Shown one piece after another: positions 8,588-16,906 of a stretch of 64,000 nucleotides of DNA. A program made the position numbers and the translations under genes. Numbering within the stretch: position 1 is the stretch's first letter; each line of letters opens with the position of its first letter. The notes below the pieces were generated by a model. The model was not told where the DNA came from and searched no databases. It was given only the letters and a program-made list of their open reading frames with translations. This stretch comes from Micromonospora sp. WMMA1947 (GTDB lineage: Bacteria > Actinomycetota > Actinomycetes > Mycobacteriales > Micromonosporaceae), in the NCBI RefSeq assembly GCF_027497355.1, contig NZ_CP114909.1, forward strand, positions 1,674,001-1,738,000, written 5' to 3'.

Positions 8588-10171
8588 TCAGAGGCCGCCG
8601 GGGAGACGGCCGGGGGCCAGCCGGTGGTGCGGGTCCAGGTGGGCCTTGGCGCTGCGCAGGCGCGGCAACGCGGGCAGCTCGCCCCAGAGGTCCACGGCAC
8701 GGCGTACCGCCGCGGGCGCGGCGACCACCACGCACCGGCCCCGCCGGGCGATCAGCACGCTGCGGACCGCGGTGAGGATCGAGGCGACCCGCTCCGGCGG
8801 CAGCGCGCCGGACAGTGCGGCGTGGACGGTGCCCGAGCCGGCCGAGCCGCGTACCGGCACCGGGCCGCCGGTCGCGTCGCGCAACGCGTAGACGGCCGCG
8901 TGCAGGTCGCCTATCGGCACCTCGATACGTAGCGCCGTGTCGCCGGGCGCGAACGGGTAGCGCCCCCACCATTCCGGCGCGTGGTGACTGACCATCGCCT
9001 CGGCACCGAGGACGGCGCTGAGCCGCTCGGCCCGCTCGGTCACGTCGGCCGGGCCGCCCTCCAGCAGCACCACCAGGCTGCCAGCAGCGGGTCGCCCGGT
9101 CACGGCCGGATGATCGGGGCGATTGATCACCGACGGGTGGGTCGGCGGAATGCGGCGCCGGGGCAGCGGTACCGGCACCGGCAGGTCCAGTTCGACGGCG
9201 GCCGGATCGACGCCCGCGGCCAGGACGGCCCGGACCAGGTCGTGCACCTCCAGTGGTGTCCACACCGGGCGGGACACCCAGAGCCGGCCGGCCGGGATGG
9301 CGTGCACCCGCATGGTGGCCGAGACCAGCACCCCGAGCCCGCCCTGCGAGCCGCAGAGCAGCCGGGCCACGTCCAGCCCGGGCAGGTCGCCGCGACCGAG
9401 GATCGCATCCCCGCCACCCGGAGCGTCGCCGAACGCACCACCGGCACCCCAGCCCACGCCGCCCGCCGGACCGTCCGTCGGACCACCGGGTCCAAAGCCG
9501 CCACCAGGCCCAAAGCCGCCGGCACCCCGCCCGGCAGCACTGCCACCATCGCCCGCCGGACCGCGCCCGCTCGCCTGGCCATCGCCGCTGCCCGGGGCGG
9601 CCCGGCCGAGCGCCTCCGTGCCGGACTCGCCGACGCTCACCAGCTCACCGTCGGCGTCGAGGTAGCGCACCCCGACGAGCTGGGCGCACGGGCTGCCGTG
9701 CCGATGGCGCAGCGGACCGGACTCGTCGGCGGCGAGCACCCCGCCGAGGGTCGCGCCCGGCGACGGCGCGTCGACAGGCAGCCGCCGGTTGGTACGCGCC
9801 AGCGTGGCCTGGACCGCGCGCAGTGGCGTACCGGCGCCGATCTCGGCCACCGCCGCGTCGCGCGGCTCGTGCCAGACCCCGGCGAGGCGGCCCGTGTCGA
9901 GCATGATGTCCACCTGTGCCGGAGCGGCACCCCAGTCGATTTTCGTGCCGGCGCCGCGGGGCACCACTGTCAGGTCGTACGCCGCGGCCAGCCGCAACAC
10001 CTCCGCCGCGGCGTGCGGGCCGCCCGGCACCGCCACCCAGCGGGCGGTACGACCGGCCACCTCGTCGGCCGGACCGGCGAAGCGGGCGAACGGTTCGCCG
10101 CAGATCGCGGCCAGCTTCCGGGTGATGTCGAGGGCTCCGAGTCGGTCGGTGGAACGTGCCGCATCCGCCAT
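8588..10171 (-). CDS. FAD-binding oxidoreductase, glycolate oxidase GlcE-like
   Basis: 527 residues. The N-terminal part matches the FAD_binding_4 (PCMH) fold: VVPRGAGTKIDWG pyrophosphate-binding loop near residue 70, then PSPGATLGGVLAADESGPLR. The C-terminal half resembles the FAD-linked oxidase cap with RIEVPIGDLHAAVYALRD. A ~70-residue Gly/Ala-rich low-complexity stretch (residues ~183-250) interrupts the FAD domain; it is unusual for the family. Start is ATG 10171, with TACGAT (10184-10179) seven bases upstream and an SOS-box-like sequence directly before it, so the mRNA is probably leaderless and LexA-controlled. ATG 10189 is an in-frame alternative but lies inside the box. Substrate unknown. 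Confidence 0.8.
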   Translation of the reverse strand: MADAARSTDRLGALDITRKLAAICGEPFARFAGPADEVAGRTARWVAVPGGPHAAAEVLRLAAAYDLTVVPRGAGTKIDWGAAPAQVDIMLDTGRLAGVWHEPRDAAVAEIGAGTPLRAVQATLARTNRRLPVDAPSPGATLGGVLAADESGPLRHRHGSPCAQLVGVRYLDADGELVSVGESGTEALGRAAPGSGDGQASGRGPAGDGGSAAGRGAGGFGPGGGFGPGGPTDGPAGGVGWGAGGAFGDAPGGGDAILGRGDLPGLDVARLLCGSQGGLGVLVSATMRVHAIPAGRLWVSRPVWTPLEVHDLVRAVLAAGVDPAAVELDLPVPVPLPRRRIPPTHPSVINRPDHPAVTGRPAAGSLVVLLEGGPADVTERAERLSAVLGAEAMVSHHAPEWWGRYPFAPGDTALRIEVPIGDLHAAVYALRDATGGPVPVRGSAGSGTVHAALSGALPPERVASILTAVRSVLIARRGRCVVVAAPAAVRRAVDLWGELPALPRLRSAKAHLDPHHRLAPGRLPGGL

Positions 10172-10179
10172 GGCGGTTA

Positions 10180-10195
10180 TCGTACACATGTTCGA
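10180..10195 (-). promoter_or_regulatory. SOS-box-like LexA site upstream of the FAD oxidase
   Basis: TCGTACACATGTTCGA matches the actinobacterial LexA consensus TCGAAC-N4-GTTCGA with one mismatch, and shares the central ACAT with the perfect box at 25575-25590. It overlaps the -10 (TACGAT) of the leftward gene, a repressing position. Confidence 0.65.
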
Positions 10196-10271
10196 AAGAC
10201 CTGGCGGCGAGTCGCGGGATTCGGGCGGCGGGCGCGCCCGGCGGCGGCCCGCCGACCGGTAACGTGGCGCC

Positions 10272-12368
10272 GTGACCGAAACCCCACCGCCCGTCGCCAA
10301 GCGCGTCCCGACCGAGCGCGTCCATCACGGTGACACTGTCCTCGACGAGTACGCCTGGCTCGCCGCCAAGGACGACCCGGACACGATCGCGTACCTGGAC
10401 GCCGAGAACGCGTACACCGAGGCGCGCACCGCCCACCTGGCCGGGCTGCGCGCGGAGCTGTTCGAGGAGACGCGCCGGCGCACCCAGGAGACCGACCTGT
10501 CGGTGCCGACCCGCAAGGACGGCTACTGGTACTACACCCGCACGGTCGAGGGTCAGCAGTACGGCGTGCACTGCCGGCGCGCGGTCCGGCCGGGCGAGAC
10601 GGCGCCCCCGGTCAGCGCGGACGGCGCCCCGCTCGACGGCGAGGAGGTGCTGCTCGACGGCAACCAGCTCGCCGAGGGGCACGACTTCTTCTCCCTCGGC
10701 GCGTTCGACGTCAGCCCGGACGGGCGCTGGCTGGCCTACTCCACCGACTTCTCCGGCGACGAGCGCTACACGCTGCGGATCAAGGATCTGACCACCGGCG
10801 AGTCGCTGCCGGACGAGGTGCCGGACACGTTCTACGGCACGGCGTGGTCCAGCGACGCGTCCACGCTGTTCTACGTCACAGTGGACGAGGCGTGGCGGCC
10901 GAACCGGGTCTGGCGGCACACCGTCGGCACCGCGTCCACCGAGGACGTTGTGGTGTACCAGGAGGACGACGAGCGGTTCTGGGTCGGCGTCGAGCTGACC
11001 CGCTCCGAGCGCTTCGTGGTCATCGACATCCACAGCAAGATCACCAGCGAGGTCCGGGTGATCCCGGCCGCCAACCCGACCGGCGAGCCCGCCGTCGTGG
11101 CCCCGCGGCGTCAGGGCATCGAGTACGCGGTGGAGCACCACGGCCACCGCTTCCTGATCCTGCACAACGACGGCGCGGAGGACTTCGCGCTGGCGTACAC
11201 CTCGGCGGACACGCCGGGCGACTGGGTGCCGCTGATCCCGCACACGCCGGGCACCCGGCTGGAGGCGGTCGACGCGTTCGAGAACCACCTCGTGGTGTCG
11301 CTGCGCACCAACGGCCTCACCGGCCTGCGGGTGCTGGCGGTGGGCAGCGACGACAGCTGGGACATCGACTTCCCCGAGCCGATCTACAGCGTCGGGCTGG
11401 ACGCCAACCCGGAGTACCGGACGAACGAGGTGCGGCTGCGCTACACCTCGCTCGTCACCCCGGACTCGGTATACGACTACGACCTGGTGACCCGCGAGCT
11501 GACGTTGCGCCGGCAGAAGCCGGTCCGTCCCGGGCCGGACGGGCGGGCGTACGACCCGGCCGACTACGAACAGCACCGGGACTGGGCGCTGGCCGACGAC
11601 GGAACCCGCGTACCGATCTCGCTCGTCTGCCGCCGCGGCACGCCGCGCGACGGCTCGGCGCCCGCCGTCATCTACGGCTACGGGTCGTACGAGGCGAGCA
11701 TGGACCCGTGGTTCTCGATCGCCCGGCTGAGCCTGCTCGACCGCGGCGTGATCTTCGCGGTGGCGCACATCCGGGGCGGCGGTGAGCTGGGCCGGCGCTG
11801 GTACGACGAGGGCAAGATGCTGGCCAAGAAGAACACGTTCACCGACTTCGTGGCGTGCGCCCGGCACCTCGTGAAGGCGGGCTGGACGGCGAGCGACCGG
11901 CTGGTCGCCCGGGGCGCCTCGGCCGGTGGCCTGCTCATGGGCGCGGTGGCGAACCTCGCCCCGGACGCGTTCACCGGGATCGTCGCGCAGGTGCCCTTCG
12001 TGGACGCGCTCACCTCGATCCTCGACCCGTCGCTGCCGCTGACCGTGACCGAGTGGGAGGAGTGGGGCAACCCGCTCGACGACCCCGAGGTCTACGCGTA
12101 CATGAAGTCGTACACGCCGTACGAGAACGTGACCACCGTCGAGTACCCGGCGATCCTGGCGGTGACCAGCCTCAACGACACCCGCGTGCTCTACCACGAG
12201 CCGGCCAAGTGGATCGCCCGGCTGCGATCGCTGGCGCCGGCCGGCGACTACCTGCTCAAGACCGAGATGGGCGCGGGCCACGGCGGTCCCAGCGGCCGGT
12301 ACGACTCGTGGCGCGAGGAGGCGTTCGTCAACGCCTGGATCCTCGACCGCGTCGGTCTGGCCGTGTAA
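10272..12368 (+). CDS. ptrB: S9 family oligopeptidase B (protease II)
   Basis: 698-residue cytosolic serine peptidase that cleaves short peptides, typically after basic residues. The N-terminal ~410 residues form the beta-propeller that gates access. The alpha/beta-hydrolase domain has RGGGELGRRWYDEGK, the nucleophile elbow GASAGGLLMG, the acid in TSLNDTRV and the His in MGAGHGGPSGRYD. Length and motifs match full-length PtrB. Start GTG 10272 has TAACGT six bases upstream, consistent with a leaderless transcript. It lies 100 bp from the divergent FAD oxidase. No signal peptide. Confidence 0.95.
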   Translation: MTETPPPVAKRVPTERVHHGDTVLDEYAWLAAKDDPDTIAYLDAENAYTEARTAHLAGLRAELFEETRRRTQETDLSVPTRKDGYWYYTRTVEGQQYGVHCRRAVRPGETAPPVSADGAPLDGEEVLLDGNQLAEGHDFFSLGAFDVSPDGRWLAYSTDFSGDERYTLRIKDLTTGESLPDEVPDTFYGTAWSSDASTLFYVTVDEAWRPNRVWRHTVGTASTEDVVVYQEDDERFWVGVELTRSERFVVIDIHSKITSEVRVIPAANPTGEPAVVAPRRQGIEYAVEHHGHRFLILHNDGAEDFALAYTSADTPGDWVPLIPHTPGTRLEAVDAFENHLVVSLRTNGLTGLRVLAVGSDDSWDIDFPEPIYSVGLDANPEYRTNEVRLRYTSLVTPDSVYDYDLVTRELTLRRQKPVRPGPDGRAYDPADYEQHRDWALADDGTRVPISLVCRRGTPRDGSAPAVIYGYGSYEASMDPWFSIARLSLLDRGVIFAVAHIRGGGELGRRWYDEGKMLAKKNTFTDFVACARHLVKAGWTASDRLVARGASAGGLLMGAVANLAPDAFTGIVAQVPFVDALTSILDPSLPLTVTEWEEWGNPLDDPEVYAYMKSYTPYENVTTVEYPAILAVTSLNDTRVLYHEPAKWIARLRSLAPAGDYLLKTEMGAGHGGPSGRYDSWREEAFVNAWILDRVGLAV

Positions 12369-12403
12369 GGAAGGCTGCGCAGGGCTGCTCGGCCGCTGAC
12401 CGT

Positions 12404-13915
12404 TCAGCCCGCGCGCAGTTCCTCCATCGAGGTCGCGGTGCGCAGGAACAGCAGGCCGGCCACGACCGTGCACAGCACCGCCGCCAACCCGCCGGCCGCG
12501 AGCCAGGCCAGCTGATCCCACGGTACGTCCGGCGGGATCGTCGTCTTCGGCACCCATTCGGTACGGGTGTACCGCGCCGCGGTGGCCGGGTCGCCGCACA
12601 GCTCCGTACCGGCGTCGCAGATCGTCCGCGTGAAGCCGCCGCTGCTCGGTGCCGGCATGACGCCACGGACCAGCAGATAGCCGACCGTCAGCGCGAGCCC
12701 GATCGCGGGTACGGCGGGTGCGAGCGCGGCCCAGAGCAGCGACCGGCCGATGGTGGCCCGTGGCACGCCGGTGGCCACCTGCGCCGCGTACGCCCGTCGC
12801 CGGCTCGTGATCCCCTCGACCACCGCCACGAGCAGCCCACCGCCGGCGATCGCCATCGCCACCACGACCGCGAGGTCGACCAGGTCCATCGCGCCGAGGT
12901 AGAAGCCCGGGTCGGCCATTCCGGATCCGGTGCGCCGGGTCAGCTCGGCCTCGGCCCGGAACTCGGCACGTAGCCCCGCGGCACCGGCGCCGAAGATCAG
13001 CGCGGCCAGCAACGCGGCGAAGGTTCGGCTGCCGGCCCACGGGTCGGCGGCGAGCCGGCGGGCGGCGAGCAGGGCGGCCGGGCCGCGCCCGTGCCGGTGC
13101 AGCAGCCGGCCGGTGTGGTACGAGATCCAGCCGGTGCCCGACACGACGCCGATCATCGCGGTCAGCCCGCCGACGACGAGCAGTGTCGGCACCAGCCAGT
13201 CGGGGGCCACGGCGCCACGCCGCTCGTACCAGAGCAGGAGCGGGCGGATCGCGGCGAAGATCGCCAGCGCGGCGAGGATGAGCACGCCCGGCCACGGCCA
13301 GGGCGCCCGGGTGCGGACCCGGCGCACGACGCCGAACGGGGTGGTGGTGACCCGCCGCAGCAGCAGCGCGCTGACCAGTGCGGCCACCAACGGCAGGCCG
13401 AGCACCACGGCGGCCACGGCGACCGGCGCCGGACGCACGTCGGTGGGCAGCGGCAGCCGCCCGTCGGCGTCGGGCCGGTGCAGCAGCCGGCACCCGGCCA
13501 GGAAGACGGCCAGGCCGACGAGGGTGCCGAGCAGGCTCGCCACGCCGGTCTCGGCGACAGCGAGCCGGGTGACCTGCCCGGGGGTGGCACCGGCCAGCCG
13601 GAGCGCGGCGAGCCGCCGGTCCCGGCCCGGCGCGCCGAGGCGGGCGCACTGCCCGGCCAGCCCCAGCACGGGTACGCAGAGCAGCAGCAACGCGAACGCC
13701 ACGCCCGGGCGCAGGCCGGGTTCCCGCAGCAGCGCGTTCGTGTACTGGTCGGACTGCGTCCAGGCGTGGCCGGACGGTTTCACCACCGACAGCACTGTCA
13801 GCGCGGCCAGCCCGGCCAGCGTCGCCAGCGCGGCACTCAGCGCGGTGAGCACCACCCGGGCGACGTCGGTGCGGGTGCCGGCCAGCGCGAGCCGCAGCAG
13901 CGTGCCCGGCCTCAC
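12404..13915 (-). CDS. FtsX-like ABC transporter permease
   Basis: 503 residues with multiple hydrophobic segments: a TM helix near residues 20-45 (VVLTALSAALATLAGLAALTV), further helices around 85-110, 150-175, 205-230, 270-300, and a C-terminal FtsX-type four-helix region ending LAAGGLAAVLCTVVAGLLFL. The large soluble loop before the last helices contains two cysteines (ICDAGTELCGDP). Start GTG 13915 overlaps the ATPase stop by 4 bp (GTGA). Together with the ATPase and PadR gene it forms a three-gene exporter operon. Substrate unknown; MacB-like or antimicrobial-peptide export is plausible. Confidence 0.85.
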   Translation of the reverse strand: MRPGTLLRLALAGTRTDVARVVLTALSAALATLAGLAALTVLSVVKPSGHAWTQSDQYTNALLREPGLRPGVAFALLLLCVPVLGLAGQCARLGAPGRDRRLAALRLAGATPGQVTRLAVAETGVASLLGTLVGLAVFLAGCRLLHRPDADGRLPLPTDVRPAPVAVAAVVLGLPLVAALVSALLLRRVTTTPFGVVRRVRTRAPWPWPGVLILAALAIFAAIRPLLLWYERRGAVAPDWLVPTLLVVGGLTAMIGVVSGTGWISYHTGRLLHRHGRGPAALLAARRLAADPWAGSRTFAALLAALIFGAGAAGLRAEFRAEAELTRRTGSGMADPGFYLGAMDLVDLAVVVAMAIAGGGLLVAVVEGITSRRRAYAAQVATGVPRATIGRSLLWAALAPAVPAIGLALTVGYLLVRGVMPAPSSGGFTRTICDAGTELCGDPATAARYTRTEWVPKTTIPPDVPWDQLAWLAAGGLAAVLCTVVAGLLFLRTATSMEELRAG

Positions 13916-14613
13916 CGTGATCCGCCCGGCAGCGCCGGGTCGAGCCCGAGCCCGGTGTGGTCGACCATGCCGTCGCGCAGGCTCACCTCCCGGTCCGCGT
14001 ACGCGGCGATGCGCGGCTCGTGCGTCACCAGCACGACTGTGGTGCGCTGCTCGCGGGCCAGCCGGACGAGTTGGGTGAGCACCTGCTCGCCGGCCAGCGT
14101 GTCGAGCGCGCCGGTCGGCTCGTCGGCGAAGATCACCCGCGGTTCGGTGACCAGGGCCCGGGACAGCGCGCACCGTTGCTGCTGCCCGCCGGACATCTCG
14201 CCGGGCCGGACGTCGGCGACGTCGGCCACACCGAGCCGGTCCAGCCAGGAGAGCGCCGCCGTCCGTGCCGCTCGCCGCCCCGTGCCGGCGAGCAACAACG
14301 GAAGGGCGACGTTCTCCGCCGCGGTCAGCTCGGCGACGAGCTGGCCGAACTGGAACAACACCCCGAATTCGGTACGGCGCAGCCGGGAGCGGGCCGCCTC
14401 CGGCCACGTGTCGATCCGTTCACCGCGCCAGGTGACCTGACCGGCGTCGGGACGCAGGATGCCTGCCAGGCAGTGCAGCAACGTGGACTTGCCGCATCCG
14501 CTCGGACCGGTGACCGCGAGGATCTCGCCTTCGGCCACGTCGAGCGTCACGCCACGCAGCGCGGGCGTGTGGCCGTACGCGCGGACCACGCCACGCGCTT
14601 GCAGGAACGTCAC
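13912..14613 (-). CDS. ABC transporter ATP-binding protein (LolD/MacB type)
   Basis: 233 residues. Walker A GPSGCGKST, signature EMSGGQQQRCALSRAL, Walker B RVIFADEPTGALDT and the switch His in VVLVTHEP are intact; the sequence fits the LolD/MacB/FtsE-like class that pairs with FtsX-type permeases. Start GTG 14613 has GGGAGGTG upstream and overlaps the PadR stop by 4 bp. It energises the adjacent permease. Confidence 0.93.
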   Translation of the reverse strand: MTFLQARGVVRAYGHTPALRGVTLDVAEGEILAVTGPSGCGKSTLLHCLAGILRPDAGQVTWRGERIDTWPEAARSRLRRTEFGVLFQFGQLVAELTAAENVALPLLLAGTGRRAARTAALSWLDRLGVADVADVRPGEMSGGQQQRCALSRALVTEPRVIFADEPTGALDTLAGEQVLTQLVRLAREQRTTVVLVTHEPRIAAYADREVSLRDGMVDHTGLGLDPALPGGSR

Positions 14614-15146
14614 GAGTGCACCTCCCGGTGCCAGTCGACGACCCGGTCCAGGGTGGTGTGCAGCCACCGGAGATCGGCGTCGAGATGGACGATGGCGAAA
14701 TCGGCGGCGATCACCTCGTCGAGGCGGGCACCGGGGGCGGTCTTGAGCGCTGTCAGCTCACGCAGCCGCTGCGTGTGCGCCCGGCGCTGGGCGATCAGGT
14801 AGTCGCGCGCCTGCCCGGCGTCGGCCACCAGGAGCGCGACGACCACCTTGGCGAACAGCGTGCTCGCCACGTACGGCATCGGTGGTTCGACGGTGCCCAG
14901 CCAGTGGTCGAGCGCCGCCCGCCCGTCGTCGGTGAGCGCGTAGGCGGTCCGGTCCGGGCCGCCGTCCCGCTCCTGACCGGCCGGCACGACCAGGCCGTCC
15001 CGCTGCAGGCGGGCCAGCGTCGCGTAGACCTGACCGAAGGCGAGCGGCCGGGCCCTGGGCAGTCGCTCGTCGTGCGCACGCTTCAGCTCGTAGCCGTGGC
15101 GTGGCCCGGCGGCGAGCAGCCCGAGCAGGACGTGCTGAGTGGACAC
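14610..15146 (-). CDS. PadR-family transcriptional regulator
   Basis: 178 residues. The N-terminal winged helix (MSTQHVLLGLLAAGPRHGYE, then GQVYATLARLQRDGLV) is typical PadR; the C-terminal half is the four-helix dimerisation domain (PF10400-like). First gene of the PadR-ABC-permease operon, so it probably represses its own operon until an inducer binds. The GTG start at 15146 follows AATAGT-GAGGGA directly, the leaderless spacing used elsewhere here. Promoter and palindromic operator lie immediately upstream. Confidence 0.92.
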   Translation of the reverse strand: MSTQHVLLGLLAAGPRHGYELKRAHDERLPRARPLAFGQVYATLARLQRDGLVVPAGQERDGGPDRTAYALTDDGRAALDHWLGTVEPPMPYVASTLFAKVVVALLVADAGQARDYLIAQRRAHTQRLRELTALKTAPGARLDEVIAADFAIVHLDADLRWLHTTLDRVVDWHREVHS

Positions 15147-15151
15147 TCCCT

Positions 15152-15181
15152 CACTATTCGCTGAATGAATAGTGCTGTCAA
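15152..15181 (-). promoter_or_regulatory. Promoter and operator of the PadR-ABC operon
   Basis: Leftward promoter TTGACA (15181-15176), 17-bp spacer, AATAGT (15158-15153), then six bases and the GTG start. The inverted repeat CACTATTC-N7-GAATAGTG (15152-15174) covers the spacer and -10, ideal for repression by PadR. Confidence 0.72.
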
Positions 15182-15213
15182 GAACGGCCCGCGCGGGACA
15201 ACGCGGGCCGTTC
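15182..15213 (-). terminator. Hairpin downstream of the TIGR03086 gene
   Basis: GAACGGCCCGCG (15182-15193) and its perfect complement (15202-15213) form a 12-bp stem with an 8-nt loop two bases past the stop of the leftward gene at 15216. No real U tract, as is common for actinobacterial hairpin terminators. It also insulates the PadR promoter. Confidence 0.65.
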
Positions 15214-15215
15214 GA

Positions 15216-15782
15216 TCAGCGGGTCCAGGCCGGATCGCGACCGGCCCGGCCGAGCAGCGCGTCCATGCTGGTCGGCGCCGCCTCGGTGGGCACCGGCGGG
15301 CCGAACGCGCCCATCTTCTGGCCCATGTCGCCCATCCGGTCCATGAACTCGTGCCCCGCCGCCACCACGGCCGGGTCCACGCTCAGCTCCTGACCGGTGG
15401 CCCGGGCCAGGTCCCACCCGTGCACCGTGAGGTCGATCAGCGCCATCGACCCGACCGTCTCCTGTGGTAGCCCCATGCCAGGCGACACGCCCTCCAGCGC
15501 GGCCGGGTCGGACCACGCCTCGGTCAGCCGGGCCGTCTCGGTCGCGAACCGGTCGCGCCAGCCGTCGGTCAGGTGGTCGGTCTTGCCGGACCAGTCGACC
15601 TCCTCCCGTCGGGCCATCGCCTGAAAGTTGACCACCACGTCGAACAGGTGACCGAGCAGGTCACGCACCGTGTAGTCGGGACAGGGCGTGGGCAGGCCGA
15701 GTTGGTCGTCCGAAATTCCCCGCACCACCGCGGCCGTACGCGGCGCCGCGACGGCGAGCAGCTCACTAGTCTTCGTGCTCAT
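15216..15782 (-). CDS. TIGR03086-family (mycothiol-dependent/DinB-like) metal-binding protein
   Basis: 188 residues with the N-terminal four-helix fold of the maleylpyruvate-isomerase/DinB superfamily: LGLPTPCPDYTVRDLLGHLF, with the metal-ligand-type His in LLGHL and a second His in LTVHGWDLARATG near residue 135. Members are thought to be mycothiol-dependent or metal-dependent enzymes; the substrate is unknown. Start ATG 15782 (MSTKTSELLAVAAP). Only 31 bp separate it from the divergent AraC regulator, so the two promoters must overlap and the regulator may control it. Confidence 0.85.
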   Translation of the reverse strand: MSTKTSELLAVAAPRTAAVVRGISDDQLGLPTPCPDYTVRDLLGHLFDVVVNFQAMARREEVDWSGKTDHLTDGWRDRFATETARLTEAWSDPAALEGVSPGMGLPQETVGSMALIDLTVHGWDLARATGQELSVDPAVVAAGHEFMDRMGDMGQKMGAFGPPVPTEAAPTSMDALLGRAGRDPAWTR

Positions 15783-15813
15783 AGGGGCAGCGTAGGAGGG
15801 TGGTATTGAAGAA

Positions 15814-16602
15814 ATGCGACACGAACCGCGGGGCGACAACCGCGGCATCCTCGACCCGGGCCGATTGCGCCGGCAGGTGCGGTTCCGGCGCCGGATGGCC
15901 GCCCCGGCGCTGCGTCAGTGGGTCGAGCACTACTGGTTGATCGACTGGGATCTGGACGAGCCGTTCGAGCAACGGGTGGTGCCGCACCCGACCGTGAACG
16001 TGGTGTTCCAGGCGCAGGACGGCGCGGCCGAGCACGGTGAGATCGCCGGCGTCGACACCGGCCTGTTCGCCGTCACGCTGCACGGCGTCGGCCGGGTCTC
16101 CGGTGTCCAGTTCCGCCCGGGCGGTTTCCGGCCGTTCTGGCGGCGCCCGGTCGCGGAGCTGACCGGACGGCACGTACCGATCCCCGACGGGCCGGTCTGC
16201 CCGGGCACCGACGACGAGCGCTGCGCGCGGCTGGACGACCTGCTGACCTCGTGGTCGCCGGTCGCTGATCCGCTCGCCGCGGAGGCCACCGCGCTGGTCG
16301 AGGAGATCCGCGCCGACCGGACCGTGCTGCGGGTGGCCGACTTCGCCCGGCGGCACGCCGTCTCCACCCGCCGGCTCCAGCGCCTGTTCCTGGACCACGT
16401 CGGCGTCGGTCCGAAGTGGGTGATCCGCCGATACCGGCTCCAGGAGGCGATCGAACAGGCCGCCGCCGGGCCGCTCGACTGGTCGCGGGTCGCGGCCGAT
16501 CTGGGGTACGCCGACCAGGCCCACCTGGTCCGTGAGTTCACCGCCGTCGCCGGGGTCTCGCCCGCGGCGTACGCCCGCTCGCTGGCGGCCCTGGGACAGT
16601 GA
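15814..16602 (+). CDS. AraC-family transcriptional regulator
   Basis: 262 residues. N-terminal ~160 residues resemble the DUF6597-type sensor domain (WVEHYWLIDWDLDEPFEQRVVPHPTVNVVF, then GVQFRPGGFRPFW). C-terminal AraC HTH pair: RHAVSTRRLQRLFLDHVGVG and VAADLGYADQAHLVREFTAVAGVSPAAYAR. Start ATG 15814; GGAGGG lies 13 bases upstream, slightly far, so the exact start is not certain. Likely controls the divergent TIGR03086 gene. Confidence 0.9.
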   Translation: MRHEPRGDNRGILDPGRLRRQVRFRRRMAAPALRQWVEHYWLIDWDLDEPFEQRVVPHPTVNVVFQAQDGAAEHGEIAGVDTGLFAVTLHGVGRVSGVQFRPGGFRPFWRRPVAELTGRHVPIPDGPVCPGTDDERCARLDDLLTSWSPVADPLAAEATALVEEIRADRTVLRVADFARRHAVSTRRLQRLFLDHVGVGPKWVIRRYRLQEAIEQAAAGPLDWSRVAADLGYADQAHLVREFTAVAGVSPAAYARSLAALGQ

Positions 16603-16689
16603 CGCGGGTCCGGCCCTGCCGAGCGCGGGCCAACCTGACTCCGCAGTGACGCACGGTGACAGCCAGCCCGGGCGGCGGGCCTCGCCTCG

Positions 16690-16825
16690 CGCCGCCTTTG
16701 CTCTGCACCCACTGACGCAGCACACACGCACGGTGATGGTAGCTGCGCGACGCCGTCGACCATGGGCAACGGGAAGTGCCTGCTCAGCCGCCTGCTGCGC
16801 CGATGGCTGCAGAGCAAAGGCGGCG
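16690..16825. repeat. 136-bp inverted-repeat element (MITE-like)
   Basis: Perfect 18-bp terminal inverted repeat CGCCGCCTTTGCTCTGCA (16690-16707) and complement (16808-16825), enclosing 100 bp with no gene. Just outside are similar direct sequences GTGACGCACGGTGACAG (16646-16662) and GTGACGCAGCGTGACAG (16856-16872). The rest of the 304-bp spacer shows nothing else. It could be a non-autonomous mobile element or a structured RNA/terminator unit. Confidence 0.75.
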
Positions 16826-16906
16826 GCAAGCCCGCTCACTCGCCCGGCGGCAGCGGTGACGCAGCGTGACAGGAACCTCAGCTACGGTACGTGACGGGAG
16901 CGCGCG

